DNA from: Rhyacichthys aspro
Lineage: Eukaryota > Chordata > Actinopteri > Gobiiformes > Rhyacichthyidae
Length of the DNA: 64,000 nt
NCBI GenBank assembly: GCA_036850595.1
Contig: CM072162.1
Location: forward strand, 22,429,791 to 22,493,790
Direction of reading: 5' to 3'
Shown here: piece after piece, positions 33,270 to 45,959 of the stretch
Numbering within the stretch: the stretch's first letter is position 1
Layout: each line of letters opens with the position of its first letter
Notes under the pieces: model-generated
What the model was told of the DNA's origin: nothing
The model's input: the letters and a program-made list of their open reading frames with translations, nothing else
Databases searched by the model: none
Translations under genes and position numbers: made by a program

Positions 33270-34512
33270 ACAGCAGAGGTGTCCAGCTCAAAGAGGTGAG
33301 GGCATTAGTGTTAGTTTATAAGAGTCATTTAAGAGGCTGAAGATGGTGACACTTGAGAAGCTTTTATTATATTTTGAATGAAAGGTTTCATCTTCATTTG
33401 AGTTTGACAAAAGTTATCTTTAACATTAATTTACTCCTTTTATGGAAATTGGTTTTGCATGGATTTAAAGAGGTTTTAGTTGAATTTGAACAGGCTCTAG
33501 ATGGATTTGAACAGGTTTATTTGGATTTGAACAGGTTTTATATGGATTTGAACAGGTTTTATTTGGATTTGAACAGGTTTTATTTGGATTTGAACAGGTT
33601 TTAGATGGATTTGAGCAGGTTTTAGATGGATTTGAACAGGTTTATTTGGATTTGAACAGGTTTTATTTGGATTTGAACAGGTTTTATTTGGATTTGAACA
33701 GGCTCTAGATGGATTTGAACAGGTTTTAGATGGTTTGAACAGGTTTTAGATGGCTTTGAGCAGGTTTTATTTGGATTTGAACAGGTTTTAGATGGATTTG
33801 AACAGGTTTTAGATGGTTTGAACAGGTTTTAGATGGCTTTGAGCAGGTTTTATTGGATTTGAACAGGTTTTAGATGGATTTGAGCAGGTTTTATTGGATT
33901 TGAACAGGTTTTAGATGGATTTGAGCAGGTTTTATTGGATTTGAACAGGTTTTAGATGGTTTGAACAGGTTTTAGATGGTTTGAACAGGTTTTAGATGGC
34001 TTTGAGCAGGTTTTATTTGGATTTGAACAGGTTTTATTTGGATTTGAGCAGGTTTTATTGGATTTGAACAGGTTTTAGATGGATTTGAACAGGTTTTAGA
34101 TGGCTTTGAGCAGGTTTTATTGGATTTGAACAGGTTTTAGATGGATTTGAACAGGTTTTAGATGGCTTTGAGCAGGTTTTATTGGATTTGAACAGGTTTT
34201 AGATGGATTAGAGCAGGTTTTATTTGGATTTGAACAGGTTTTAGATGGATTAGAGCAGGTTTTATTTGGATTTGAGCAAATTATATATGTCTTTGAAGCA
34301 AAAAACCTTTAAGATTTCATAAATCTAATTCAGATTCATCTAAAATTTGTTCAAATCCAACTAAAACTTGTTCAAATCCATTTCAAACTTGTTCAAATCC
34401 TTTTAAAACCTAGTGCCAAAACTGTCACCTACTAAATGCAATGAAGGGGCCATTTATAACATTGCAAAGGGCCACATTTGGCCCCCGGGCCTTGAGTTTG
34501 ACATGTGTGAGC
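33270..34512 (+). mobile_element. Family C element with the longest internal minisatellite (copy C3)
   Basis: The left side has TTTGAGTTTGACAAAAGTTATC. The array (about 33455-34290, some 38 units) alternates GATTTGAACAGGTTTTAGATG, TATTTG and GAGCAGG variants, and includes higher-order duplications. The right end is TTGGCCCCCGGGCCTTGAG followed by TTTGACATGTG, the inverse of the C1 left end. Confidence 0.75.
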
Positions 34513-37500
34513 TACGGGACTGAACTTTGACTCCAAGAAAACACTGACTTTGATAAAGAAATATAATCAAAGACGGCACTGCTACAAATGCTCCACTTTC
34601 AGGACAGTTTTATATGAATTAAATGGACGCACAATTAACCAATGATGTGATGAAAAGTTATGAAAATGGCCCAAAAACCTGGTTCTATTCTATTATTTAT
34701 GAGAATTCTGTCAAAATTTGAGTTTCTTTTTTAAGAGACGGAACAAATGGACACAGATTAAACTTCTGCAACTGTATAGATTTATACAGGAACTAATCAG
34801 AATTCAGGGGCAAACATACACAGAATAAACTGCCTCTGGATTAATGTAAAAACAGAGAATAGCCTAAAGCCGGCCCCATTTTAGATAAACGCTTATGATT
34901 GGTGATGACTTCTACTGAGGGAGATATAACAGGCTCTTGGCTTTATGCAAAGGTTTCTGTTTTTTGTTATTGTTGTTGTTTTGAGGCATTATTTACATAG
35001 AAACAGACAGAAAACAGAGTGAGAGAAAAGGGTAACGAGCCTAGTACATACGCATATGTGGTATCTGCCTAAGTAAGGTTTTTTAAATGAAATGCTCACT
35101 TTGAAAGGTATCATAAAAGAACAACTCAGTTTTTTAGCTGATGTCATTTAAAATATTTGTGAGCCTTATTTGTTTTGTTCTATTTTCCCCAAAAAAATCT
35201 GAAATCTGAACTGTGCGTTAAGAATTAATAAACTGTGTCTCTTTATTTCCATCCGCCATTGATTCAGTGTTGACAAGCACTGAGCTCTGATAAATCTTAA
35301 AATCCTTGAAAATAAACACTCGATAACGTCTTAAGGTCTATTTTTTTTCTAGTTCTTTCTGATTCTTGTGTCTGTGCTGGTTCCTCCGTCTCTGAGTTCT
35401 ACCCAGAGTCACCTTTTCTCTCCTGTTTGTGATTCACTGTGAACACGACGAGTCTTTTCCTCCAGTTTGTCTCGTGACGTCTTTAACGACTCGTTCTGAT
35501 CTCGGTTTCCGCCTGAAGCCGAAGCACAGCGCGTCCCTTTTGTCGCCCTTTAACGTCTCCACTCACGGATCAATATGACTTTATGAATTACTTTGTCCGC
35601 GGCTGGTTCTTTTCACGACTAAAGCCCGGGTTACTCCGGCTCATTAGCATGCGCTCTTTATTAGCCGGGGCCAGCGGTGTCTAAGGCTCAGTGTAATTAA
35701 TGCACCGGCCCTCAGCTTTGATTAGGCTCAGATTCTTCCACGCAGCTGAATCCTCTTCACCTCGTGTCCTTGTGTCTCTCAAAACGGCAAAAACACAGAC
35801 AACCATCATCATTTCAGGCTCAACATCGGCATAATTAATAAAAAAACAGGCTGTAATTACTTTAAAATGGAAGCTTATGTGAAAGATATGTTTGAATAAG
35901 AACTTAAATCACACTTTTTGTGAGTGTCACGTTCTGTTTTATGAAGACACCTTAAAAACAATCATATCCTCCTGACTACCCGTAGTTCAAATTTGTCCTC
36001 TTTAGTGGACATTTGTTTACTCAAATATCTCCAATCCCCTACATACTATCTTACCAACTCCTTGTGTGTTCTAAAGAGGACGTTTAGCACTTTTGAATGA
36101 TACCAAATTTATAGGGGTGGAGTTTTGGGAACTTCCTCTTCCTTTCCAAGGAAAATGGTGTCCATCACCACAAGCACATTTTATGGAAAGAAGAGAAGTA
36201 AATGTTAAATCTTTTTCATTCAACAAATTCTGGGTCAAAATTGAATTGTAATGTTTTTTTTATGAATCTCTAATGAACACTTTAAATATTTTTTTATGGT
36301 AGAATAACAATGTTTTACTGTAAAATTAGAGTGTAAATAAAAACCTATAAAGGAAAAAAAATGTATTCAGTGTATTCAATGCTTTCTAAACAACTGGGAA
36401 AATTAGAAAAATAAGTAATTGGGATATTTTTTTTTTCCTGGTAGTCAGGAGGCTATTCATATTCACAACAAAACTCTACAATGTCAAATAATATTACAGT
36501 ATTCTTTAGTTTTTCAATCTAAAGGACTTCCACATGATGTCAACAAGGATTTGTGATTAAATGTACCCATTGTTTTAGAATAATTAGTGAAAATACAAGA
36601 TCTCGAAGGCTTTGTGTGTTTTGTGTAAGATTTGAATAAATAAGGGCTAAATCTGAATATTTCTGAATGATAGCTCCTGATTCCTGTTCCTTTATGAGCT
36701 GCGTCAACATTAAGAAGTTAATCTGGTCCTGATCTGACCAAAAACAAACAAACAAACAACACCAAATCTACGCCTTAACACTAATATATCTGTTCTTTAA
36801 GGGAATGCTGTTGTGGATTTATGTAAGTTAGCCACTTGGATTTAACTTTTGTTTCTCAAAAAAGTGACCAAATGTGTGCAAAATGTTGTTTTACTGCAGC
36901 GAGCTTTAACTGTGAATGATAAGAAGTCATTCATAACACACTGGGTCCAGAGAAGTGTCTTTTATAAACTCAAACTCAACTCAAACTCAACTCAAACTCA
37001 TCAGAGATCGTCTTCAGTGAGGAACATCCAGACGTCCCTTTGCTCCTTACCTTCCTTCTCCGTCTGGATCAGTCGAAAGGCATTGGTACATTTTGATTTA
37101 TTCAGATTCAGCTCAAACTGGGAGCTTTGTCCAGTCTCATGCTCCATTCAGTGCTTTAAAAACTAATACAAGACTTTAAAAATCAAGCCTAAACCAACCG
37201 GAGCCAGTGTAGAGACTTTAAATGGACATAATGAGTTCTTCTCTTTGCAATTTTGTGATTTATTTTTGTACAAATATGACAACAGATACCATTTGCTCCA
37301 CATTCAATAGTTCAATAGTTTATATACTTGTTTTCATCTTCTTTACGTACCATTTTTAAAAGTCTGCACCAAAACAAACCATAAAAGTGACTGTTTAACA
37401 TTATAAAGATACAAAAATGATGGACTAATTTGTCGCTAAAGCAGAATCAGACCTCTCCATTTGTCCTCATTGTGGCTGCTTTAATAAAACCAGGTTTAAA

Positions 37501-38537
37501 AAATGATAATTGATGAATATAAAAGTGCATAATTCCCGTATAAACACTGAATAAAACACAAACACTGTCTTATTGGTCTGTTTCCAGGTGCTGCCCTTTC
37601 GTTCTCGTGAGAAGTCAATAAGCTCCTTTGTGCCGATCTAATAAAAGCCGCTCTATGGCCTCTTCCCTCGCCGTAATCTGTAATAATTGTAGCCGTAATA
37701 ATCCTGCAAACAGTGGAAAGGTCAAGTCGAGGAGGTGAACGTGGAGGAATGAGCCGAGAGGGAACAAAAGGAGGAGGACAGTGCAGCGTTCGGCCACTAG
37801 TCTCTGCTGTTGGATCAGAGATGACAGGTTCGAGGTCTCGCGGGCTTCAGACGCTTTCAGAGACGTCAGGTTTATCTGGAGACTGTGAGTGATGAGACTA
37901 AATGACTGTAAAACACAACTATTTGGATAAAACGGCTCTAGATTAATGCTTAAATGCAGTGATTGGACTCTCTTCCACAGATGGTTCAAGTGTGTGTGAC
38001 GTATACATGCAATTATTCACTGATAACAAATTATTAAAACAGTAAAATGCACAGAAGTTTTATTTATTAACATAAGTGAGAGCCATTACTCTCATTAACA
38101 CTCTTTACAGTTTAAAGTTTATCCCAGTTTCCAATGGTTTTCCTCCAGAAACGAAAAATAAAAATGTTAAGTTAAAGTTTTCAATGAGACGATATAATAA
38201 ACATATTTTGTGAGGAATATCTGACAAGAAAAATAAAAGGTTTCAAAGAAGGAAATACATTTATCCAAGGGTCTTGAATATGTCCTGAATGACTTGGATC
38301 CTCCACAAACAAAAGCAGCTAAACGGACATTTTCCACCAACATTTCCAGGAACTTTTATTCCCAGGGATTTATTTACCTGAGTCAAATAATCCCTGGGAA
38401 TCTGTAGTGTTTGCATTTCCACCTGTTCCTTAAAAAGCTGCAGAAACTTTGCACAGATAATGGCTTTTACAGATTAAGAAAACAGAGAAATCTTTGTTTT
38501 GTTTCTGTCCATATTAAACACCTGATTTTTTTACAGT
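34513..38537. other. Intergenic DNA with a candidate regulatory block at 35440-35770
   Basis: Mostly AT-rich without a gene. Block 35440-35770 holds TTAGCATGCGCTCTTTATTAG, GGCCAGCGGTG, AGTGTAATTAATGCACCGG and GATTAGGC. A smaller CpG patch lies at 37590-37800. A short repeat of AACTCAAACTC units occurs at about 36967-36999. Confidence 0.35.
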
Positions 38538-38832
38538 TACATTTAGTTTTTCAGTGTAATCTCCTAAAGTTTATTGTAACAGGAATCATCTGAAAAAATG
38601 AGACCTTCAGACGTGATCTAGTCTTTATAATGAAGGATTTTAATAGATGAGAATGATCAGTCCACAGCAGGATTTTGTCCAATCACAGCTCACTTCAGGT
38701 AAAAAGGAGCGCTCCCATTGGTCGACACTGATGTCAACAACGAAGGAACAAGGAAATAAACCAAGGAAATGGGTTATTCTGTTGGAAATACGTCTCATTT
38801 TACAGAGAAACAGCTCAAAAAAGATAAAATTA
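38538..38832 (+). repeat. Family B interspersed repeat (copy B3)
   Basis: Nearly identical to B2, from CATTTAGTTTTTCAGTGTAA to TTTTACAGAGAAACAGCTC, with the core AGGAGCGCTCCCATTGGTC. Sequence diverges after GATAAAATTAG. Confidence 0.9.
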
Positions 38833-39689
38833 GTGTAGTGTGGACAAAACATGGAAATACTAAAATGTTTTGTATTTTAAAATGAAAATGCATTAATCTT
38901 TATTGTGCCATTGACTGTAAACATTTAGTTTATTACATCAATGAACAGAAAACAATAACGGGTTAAAAGGAAGCATCAGTTCCTTCTTTCAACCTTCAGC
39001 GCTTCAGTAACACACAAATAAATAAAAGCAAATACAAAATACACGACTGTATTTCTATAATTCTAATGCATTTATCCTCCAGGACCAGAACAGAGTGGGT
39101 TTATATAAAATCTCTAATTAAAACACAAAGAGATATAGATATTTCCCAATGTCATCAGGAACAAAAGAGACGAGAAGTGTTAATGTGAAATAATGACATG
39201 TGAGATTTGACAAACATGTTCCTCGGAGGTGGGTGGTCTTCAGAGACCCTCGTCCTGGGACCGGGGTTAATAGACTCACACCTCATTATTTAGTGTTTAA
39301 TCCAGTGAATGATGTTGTATCGTGATGTGAAGAGACAGGTGACATCAGCCTGAATATAACCCACTGTGTCTTTGATACAATTAGAACATGGCTTTTACAA
39401 AACCAGAGACCTTTATGAGGTTATTTATACAGTTTCATTTTAAAACACACACTTGGATTTAGAGCTACACTAATGCACTTTATAATAATGTACTATAATA
39501 AACTGTTTTGGACACAACTGTTTTCTTCTGTTAATCATGTGATGCTGGTGTGTATATTTATATAAAAAAAGTAATCTGATATATAATAAATTACCTTCTG
39601 ACAAAGCATTAGTGATAAAACAAATTAATATATGAAGATAAATGTTATATTGATCTCACATTCATTAATAAAAAACCTGTCTTATAGTG
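38833..39689. other. Intergenic AT-rich DNA, nothing recognised
   Basis: No exon or repeat identified. Confidence 0.45.
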
Positions 39690-40018
39690 ACTGGAGTGCA
39701 TTTGTGTAAAACAGTCTTTCTGATCCATCTAGTGTTTATTGTAAGGGATTGTAATAGATGAGAACCTCTATTCAGGAACAGAAAACCTTGGACAATCACA
39801 TGCTCCAAAAAGGAGCGCTCCCATTGGTCGACACTTGTCACATGACGTTCCAGGAAGTTTAATAGCTGCAGATAAAGTGTATTTTCAGCTGAATATGTCT
39901 TTTAACAGAGAAACAGCTGAAAAAAGAAAAGCATCAACAGAGAAAAGGGAGACAACGTAAAACACAGATAAATACTGTCAATTCAATCACGTAATGTTTA
40001 ACGAGGAGGAGATAATTG
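39690..40018 (+). repeat. Family A interspersed repeat (copy A6, 3' truncated)
   Basis: Matches A1 from CAGTCTTTCTGATCCATCTAG through GTTTAACGAGGAGGAGATAA, then stops abruptly, lacking the CTAAGCTAACGC part. Confidence 0.9.
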
Positions 40019-40592
40019 ACAACTTTGAATCACTTTAGAGTCAGACAGTGCTGCAAAACAATATAATGACTATATAATGTACTATAGAGACTAAGGAGTG
40101 TTTTTTGTTACAGAAAGTCATGTTATAGACTGTTATAACTGTGACTGTTAAATATAAACACTGAAAAATATCAATAAATATCTGTGTAGCCGTGACTGAC
40201 CTTCTACAAACTCATTTTAAACCAAAATTCATTATTGTTGAAGCGGTCTGAGTTAAGAACAAGAACATTGCATCTAAAAGTTCAACATTAGTTTATTACA
40301 GATGACTTTATTCTGCTCCAGATCATTTATATTTATTTATATATAATCTTGTGGAGCCTTTTGTTTCTCTGACGACACAGACTCACACTGTGACCCTTTT
40401 TAACATGATTTTAACCTGAACCACATCAAAGCTTTGGCTCACATTTTTGTTTATTGAATTATGGCTTGTGCAGATTATTAAAGACCTGTTGATATGTGTT
40501 TAATCCTGTTACTCATGATCAGCCATTAGCCGTTTAAAAAGCAGAATTTTAAGGTCTCTATCTGTCTTGGTCAGGTTCATAAGCCATTACTT

Positions 40593-40910
40593 ACAGTGCT
40601 GTGAAAAAGTATTTGCCTGATTTCTTAGTTTTTTTGCACATTTGTCTGTTTCAGATCAAACAAATGAATTTTTTAGACAAAGACAACTCAAGTAAACACA
40701 AAATGCAGTTTTTAAATGATTTTTATTTATTCAGGGAAGAAAGCTATACAAACTTTTCAACAAGGCATAGCAATAAGTGGCATTATTTCCCTTAATAAAC
40801 AAAATAATCACTTCAAACTGGATTTTTTTTAGTTTACTTGAGTTACATTTGTCTAATATTTACATTTATTTGTTGATCTGTAATAGTTAAGTGTGACAAA
40901 TATGAAAAAG
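40593..40910. mobile_element. Tc1/mariner-type MITE remnant with long inverted repeats
   Basis: Begins TACAGTGCTGTGAAAAAGT and TATTTGCCTGATTTCTTAG, the end of a Tc1-like family widespread in fish. The internal part (AACTCAAGTAAACACAAAATG) is mirrored at about 40815-40900 (AGTTTACTTGAGTTACATTTG, ATATTTACATTTATTTGTTGA). The right terminus is truncated before its expected TTTTTCACAGCACTGTA-like end, and there is no transposase. Confidence 0.75.
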
Positions 40911-41189
40911 AAGAAGCATTAATTGGAAATGTTCTTTTTTATTCACTTTTATTTTACTGACTATGACTAAAAAGTGGATTGTAAAATAAAACTGTAGCAC
41001 AAACAAATGAAATATAATAAAAGGCTATTGGTTACATATTTCCATTCTCTGTCAGTATTTATTTTGTAACGTGAGAACTGAGAACAGACAGGGCTCATTT
41101 TAGACAACGGTGTGATGCGTTTACTTACGAGCAGCCGAATAACAAAAAGCAATTAGCAGAGTTAAATTTCAGATCAGGATTCCCATCAG

Positions 41190-41660
41190 TTAAACTTCTA
41201 AAGTAAACTTTGCCGCCGCGAAGAAAAGCGAAAGGGAAAGGCGTTCGAGGCAAATATCACACGGCGAGCCCCGAGTCTAGCCTAATGAAGTCTTTAATTT
41301 GGTTATAGTTTATTAATGTCACAGACACTCCGCCATTAATCACATTATAACGCCCCTGAGTGTGCGCCCGGTGACTTTTAGCATATGCCTTTAGCTGTGC
41401 GTGAGAGACAAGTGCTGAAATAATATCGCAGACATTTTAAAGCTCTGTCATTATCGCTGTGGGTTCCTCCCGAGCCCCCCTTCGCAAACCCCACAAACCG
41501 TTTTCAATCCAAACTCATTAATATGCAAACGTATTCAAATGAGATTGTAATTAAGCATCTACTGAGTGGGAACCCTTTTCATGATAATTTATGATAAACT
41601 CCGGCGCCACTTCTGATTGAGATGGATTTTTGGCGGACGACGATTCGACCTGAATACAAA
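41190..41660. other. CpG- and homeodomain-site-bearing block, candidate regulatory element
   Basis: Contains TTGCCGCCGCGAAGAAAAGC, CTCCGCCATTAATCACATTA, ATTAATATGCAAACG, TGTAATTAAGC and CTCCGGCGCCAC within 470 bases. No coding frame was recognised. Inference from composition. Confidence 0.35.
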
Positions 41661-42695
41661 GCTACACCTGAGAGACCCGCCGAGACAAAAACACACTTTT
41701 AAAACAGCAAACTTATTTCATGGCTGATTGTGCCACAATCATCTTGGAGGAGTAACAAAGATCTATTTGAATAATGCCGTCCCACTGTGCCGCTGATGAA
41801 CAACACGAGCGCCGTATCTCTCCCTGGCATCGCTGCGACGGCGAGGTGCGTCTCGTAATGGAAGATAAACCAAGCATAACTCGGTTTATTCAGCTTTTTA
41901 TTGGGACCGTTACAACCGGAGTCTGTCACTTTGAGGAAACGGGAAGGCTTCCGTGTTCAAAAACAGAGCAGCAAAATCACATTTCACACGACGAGACAAA
42001 AGTTAATGTCGGTTGTACATTTAATCTGAGGTGTTAGAAGATGCAAGAATAGAAAAATGAAGTGTAAAATACTGCTCGGGACATGAAACACTGCTGTTGA
42101 AGTTTAGTTCGGCCTGATCCAGTCCAAGGTCCATTTACCTTTGGTTTTCTTCAAGTAAACACCTTTAGAAATGGTTTGTTTGGTAAAGAAACTACAAAAA
42201 TACCCATTAACTCCCTGTTTGACTGAAGTTTACAGGCTGTGATTTTGACTCAGGTGAAAAGAACCAGTCACAAAGGATAAAATGACACATTAACCTAAAT
42301 ATTGGCAATGCATTCACATTTATTCTGCTTTGTGATAGTGGGCCTTCTCTATTTAAATTCAATTATACTCACACACTTTATGATTTTGTGCTTATTGTGT
42401 TGAGCGTACGTTATTTTGTTTTCCCTTTTGCTGAAAGTTGGTGCAATTAGCTATTTTTCCTGGTCTAGAATTTAAAAAAGCATAATTATGGAGCTCCTCA
42501 GCCGACACGGGACTGATTCCGGCTTGTGTCATTTGCCCAATGTCATTATTCTGCTATCAAGTGGAGGCAAAAGGTAAAAAAATACAATACAATAACGATA
42601 TGAGACAATTAAACAGTTGTACATTATACACACATCACAACATAGATGCTCGGCCAATGTCTGTAGCAAAAAGAAAAATGTAGTAAAGCCTGCAA
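41661..42695. other. Intergenic DNA, nothing recognised
   Basis: The 87-codon frame at 41774-42037 has no splice context or family signature; otherwise AT-rich. Confidence 0.45.
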
Positions 42696-42809
42696 ACTTA
42701 CTCCAAAGACTAGATTTTAATGACAACGCTTCAATCCTTCGATCCTGACTTGACGAAGATCCACGAAAGACTGAAACGTTATCAATAAAGTGCAGTCTTT
42801 GGAGTAACT
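42696..42809. repeat. Foldback relic with retroelement-like tail
   Basis: About 32 bases at 42696-42727 (ACTTACTCCAAAGACTAG...) are an imperfect inverted copy of 42778-42809 (...AGTCTTTGGAGTAACT). Between them lies TTGACGAAGATCCACGAAAG followed by ACTGAAACGTTATCAATAAAG, which resembles the GACGAAG...GAAACGTT tail common in fish Penelope/DIRS-like repeats (from memory). Confidence 0.5.
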
Positions 42810-44059
42810 GTGCAGGTATTACTTCATTTTTCAATACAATACAGTGCAGTATGATACAAGACCTCACAGTCCTGTTCAGAGCAGTCGGTGACCCACATTG
42901 GTGCCGCTGCCCACCTCCTGAGAAGCCCTGACGCGATGCAGACGGTAATCACTGCAGTAATTAACAAACTGAGAGCAGCTCTGGGGATAAAGACCGCGAT
43001 GTTGTTGTTTGAGGAGCGACTTCAAAGACAAAAGCTACCGTCTCCTGAAATGATACCTGTGTAATAATTGGGCTCCATCAGGACTCAGGCCCAACTCTCA
43101 AAGCTAGTTATAAAAACACTCCAAATCCACTCGCACCTGCACAAATTGGATCGAAACTTTGGCTTTCACATCACAGCGGCTTCTTTTGTGTCTTCAGGAG
43201 AGTATTGTTTATGATTTTGAGGCGGGACTTGGGCCGAGACGAGAGGAAAAGTGCAATTGTTTGTTTGTTTGTGGGTCCCTCGTTAGCGTCCAGAGCTAAT
43301 CAATCCACCAAAGACACAGAGCAGCCTAGAGATCTTCATCGTTTAATTAAATATTTAGGTCTAAAGCTGTCAAATAAGTGTTGTATTTAAACAGGCCGTC
43401 GACGTGTGACGATGAGACGAGCTGTTTATTCACCGCGGGGTCACGCTGTCGCTCCTTAATTTGAATCAGAGGAAATATTTTTAAAAATGCGACTGACAGC
43501 TCCGTATGCAAAGTATGCCGGGACTTTAACGCGAGGCACATTAACAAATACGTAAGTTCACGGAGTCAAGAGCGCGTCGGTATAACTCTAGTGTCTCCCA
43601 AGTGCCTCGGCGTTCGACTTCTTTTCAAACGCAAATATGTGAAACGGGAGCGTATGAATGAGGAGCGAGAATGTGCGGAGGACACGGCGCATCAAGAGGA
43701 ATTAATCATGAATATAAACCATAAACAAAAGATTCAGATGTAACAGAAGGTCACTTAAGTGTTGTACATTTTTCCGCGAGGCATTTGCAGCGTGGCGCTC
43801 CAAAGATGAGTGATTTCACTGCGGTTTATGTAAAGTTACAGAGTTATGGCCTTCAAACAGTTATCTTACATTGACTTTTAAATAGACACAGATCAGAACG
43901 TTGTGAACCGTTATTATTCAAGTTAAAAGCGTTTCTGGCAGGTTTGTGTTATGTCATTTTGAAAGAGCAAAGCCAAATCTTGGGGGAAAGCTTCAATAGT
44001 TTCCATATGACACGTTTGTCGACTTAAAAAATAAGATTAACCTATAACCTTTAGAGGAG
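42810..44059. other. Intergenic DNA with CpG-bearing block at about 43390-43830
   Basis: The block has TTCACCGCGGGGTCACGCTGTC, AAGAGCGCGTCGG and GCATTTGCAGCGTGGCGCTC. No exon recognised; candidate regulatory DNA by composition. Confidence 0.3.
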
Positions 44060-44230
44060 GTTGGAAGTAAGTATTTGTACTTCATTCCTTAAGTAGATTT
44101 ACTTCAGTATTTATTTATCTGGAGACTTTTTATTTTTACTCTCTACTTTTGACACATCTGTACTTTCTACTCTTTACTTTGTCAAAACAGTTACTTTTAC
44201 AACCTTCTCCTCGTAAAAGACACAACTAAT
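44060..44230. repeat. Probable DNA-transposon relic with TACTTT-rich sequence
   Basis: AAGTATTTGTACTTCATTCC, GATTTACTTCAGTATTTATTT and TACTTTCTACTCTTTACTTT resemble a common teleost non-autonomous element rich in ACTTTTACTT words. Ends not defined. Confidence 0.35.
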
Positions 44231-45129
44231 GAGAGAGGAAGTCAAGCCCCGCCAAAATAAGAGAAGGATGTTATTGATATAAACTCATAGAAGATCTAAT
44301 ATTGTTTGGTGATTGTTGTGAATGATGCAGAATGAAAATAATTACAGAACAAATCACAATTGCACTGGTTCAGTTTTGATGATTTATTAAATTACATCTT
44401 AATTTATTTTAAACTTATCTTTTCTTCGTTTGAGTCTTCATCAACTGTAATCTTCAGAGACATTCAACAGTGATGATAACAACTTTATCTGTAAATGTCA
44501 TACTTCAGGAAACATTTTTGTATAAACTTCCTGAATCTAATGTTATTCATTTACAGTTTGAACAGACATTTAACTAACGACAAGGCTATTACTTTCATCT
44601 TTCATCAAACTGTATTATTCTGGTGTAATACATACGATACAGACCCACTTTACTTTATTTGTATCTGTATCTGTAAATGCACACATAAAGTATAGCTCAT
44701 AAGATATATTAAACTTCTATTAGCCATACTTTATCTGGCTTTATGTTCAAATGGTGGCTTCATATTCTTTGTAAAACACATTTTTTCTCTCTTTCCTCCT
44801 GTCTCCTGGTGTTTACAATAGAACCCTATTGTTTGTAGTGTCTTTCCTTCAGTCTTTCACAATCTTCTCACAAGGACAGACTTAAAGAAGAGTTTCAGCC
44901 AAAGATGGACAGTGAATCAGTAAAATCCAGCCACATACAACATCAAGGACTTCCAAGCATAACACTTTGCCATTTTATAGTTGAAGGAACTGCTAACTCC
45001 TGACCCTCTGATGAATTCAAATGAATAACTCACAGTGGCATCATTCAGAAACTGAGGCAATACGGAGCATATATTGAAATTAATGTGGCTTTGAATGCAT
45101 TTGGCTTAAGACGTTTGACCTCAGAGGTG
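44231..45129. other. Intergenic AT-rich DNA, nothing recognised
   Basis: No exon or repeat identified. Confidence 0.45.
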
Positions 45130-45600
45130 CATTGAAGTCCACACAACGCTGGAATTTCTAAGACGGAGAGGGCTACAAAAGCTCCGATGTGACGTTACCG
45201 CAGCTTTGTCGATTGGAAATGCCGTGCCAGTCCGTGACCTCCTCGAACAAAGACGCACAAAAGACACGAGGCACGGTCAAGTTTTTCGAGGTGAACGAGC
45301 CTCACGATCAAAGTTTCTCGTATGTTTTCTAACCTCGTCTTTGGCTGGACGTGGTGTCGCCGCGGTCAGGGTCTCGCTCCAGTGAATGCTTCCGACTCAA
45401 TGTCAAGTGCGAGGGCGTTTTAAACGGCGCGACACAAAAGCGGACGAATCGCCGCCGCAGACCTTCGACGCGCTCCCGCAAAAGACAATAGGCTTTGTCT
45501 TCGGAGAGACTCGCCGCAGAAGAGATTCTCGCCGTATTGTATCGATCGACGGACAAAGACACCATTGAGGCCGGTGTTGGCTACTGTCGGAGGAGCCTTG
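45130..45600. other. CpG-rich block with TCGCCGCGGT motif, candidate regulatory element
   Basis: Dense CpG over about 470 bases (GTGGTGTCGCCGCGGTCAGG at 45352-45371, CGAATCGCCGCCGCAGACC, GTATCGATCGACGG). Short frames are open on both strands but none carries a family signature. It shares the motif with blocks at 14.1, 32.9 and 57.3 kb. Confidence 0.4.
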
Positions 45601-45959
45601 AACAAATACAATAAAGAAGTGAAGGAAATGCAAGATAATGGCTCCTTTAAATGACTTAAAGTCGGTCTTTACAGCAGCAAGTCTGTGAAGGTTTTCAGAT
45701 GTTTATTGTTTGAAACTATGTCCACATGTTTTTCTCTTCATTATGACCTTCTTTATAGGATATTTGTTAAATTGCTCGTTGGTTTTGCAGAGACGCACAG
45801 CGAGGGACTACCACAAAACATCTCACATGGACGTCCGACTCCTCTTGTCAAAAGTTTGATGTCCCTAAAAAGCAAACCGCACTGTTCCCAAAAGGTGGAG
45901 CTAAACGCTGGAATGTGATTGGATGGTTACTGCAACAAGAACGAGAAGGAAATGGAAAA

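Noticed and set aside
33353..33604. 83-codon frame with repeated Asp-Leu-Asn-Arg-Phe units
   Set aside because: It is the 21-base minisatellite of a family C element read in one frame; 21 is divisible by 3, so the peptide repeat is automatic.
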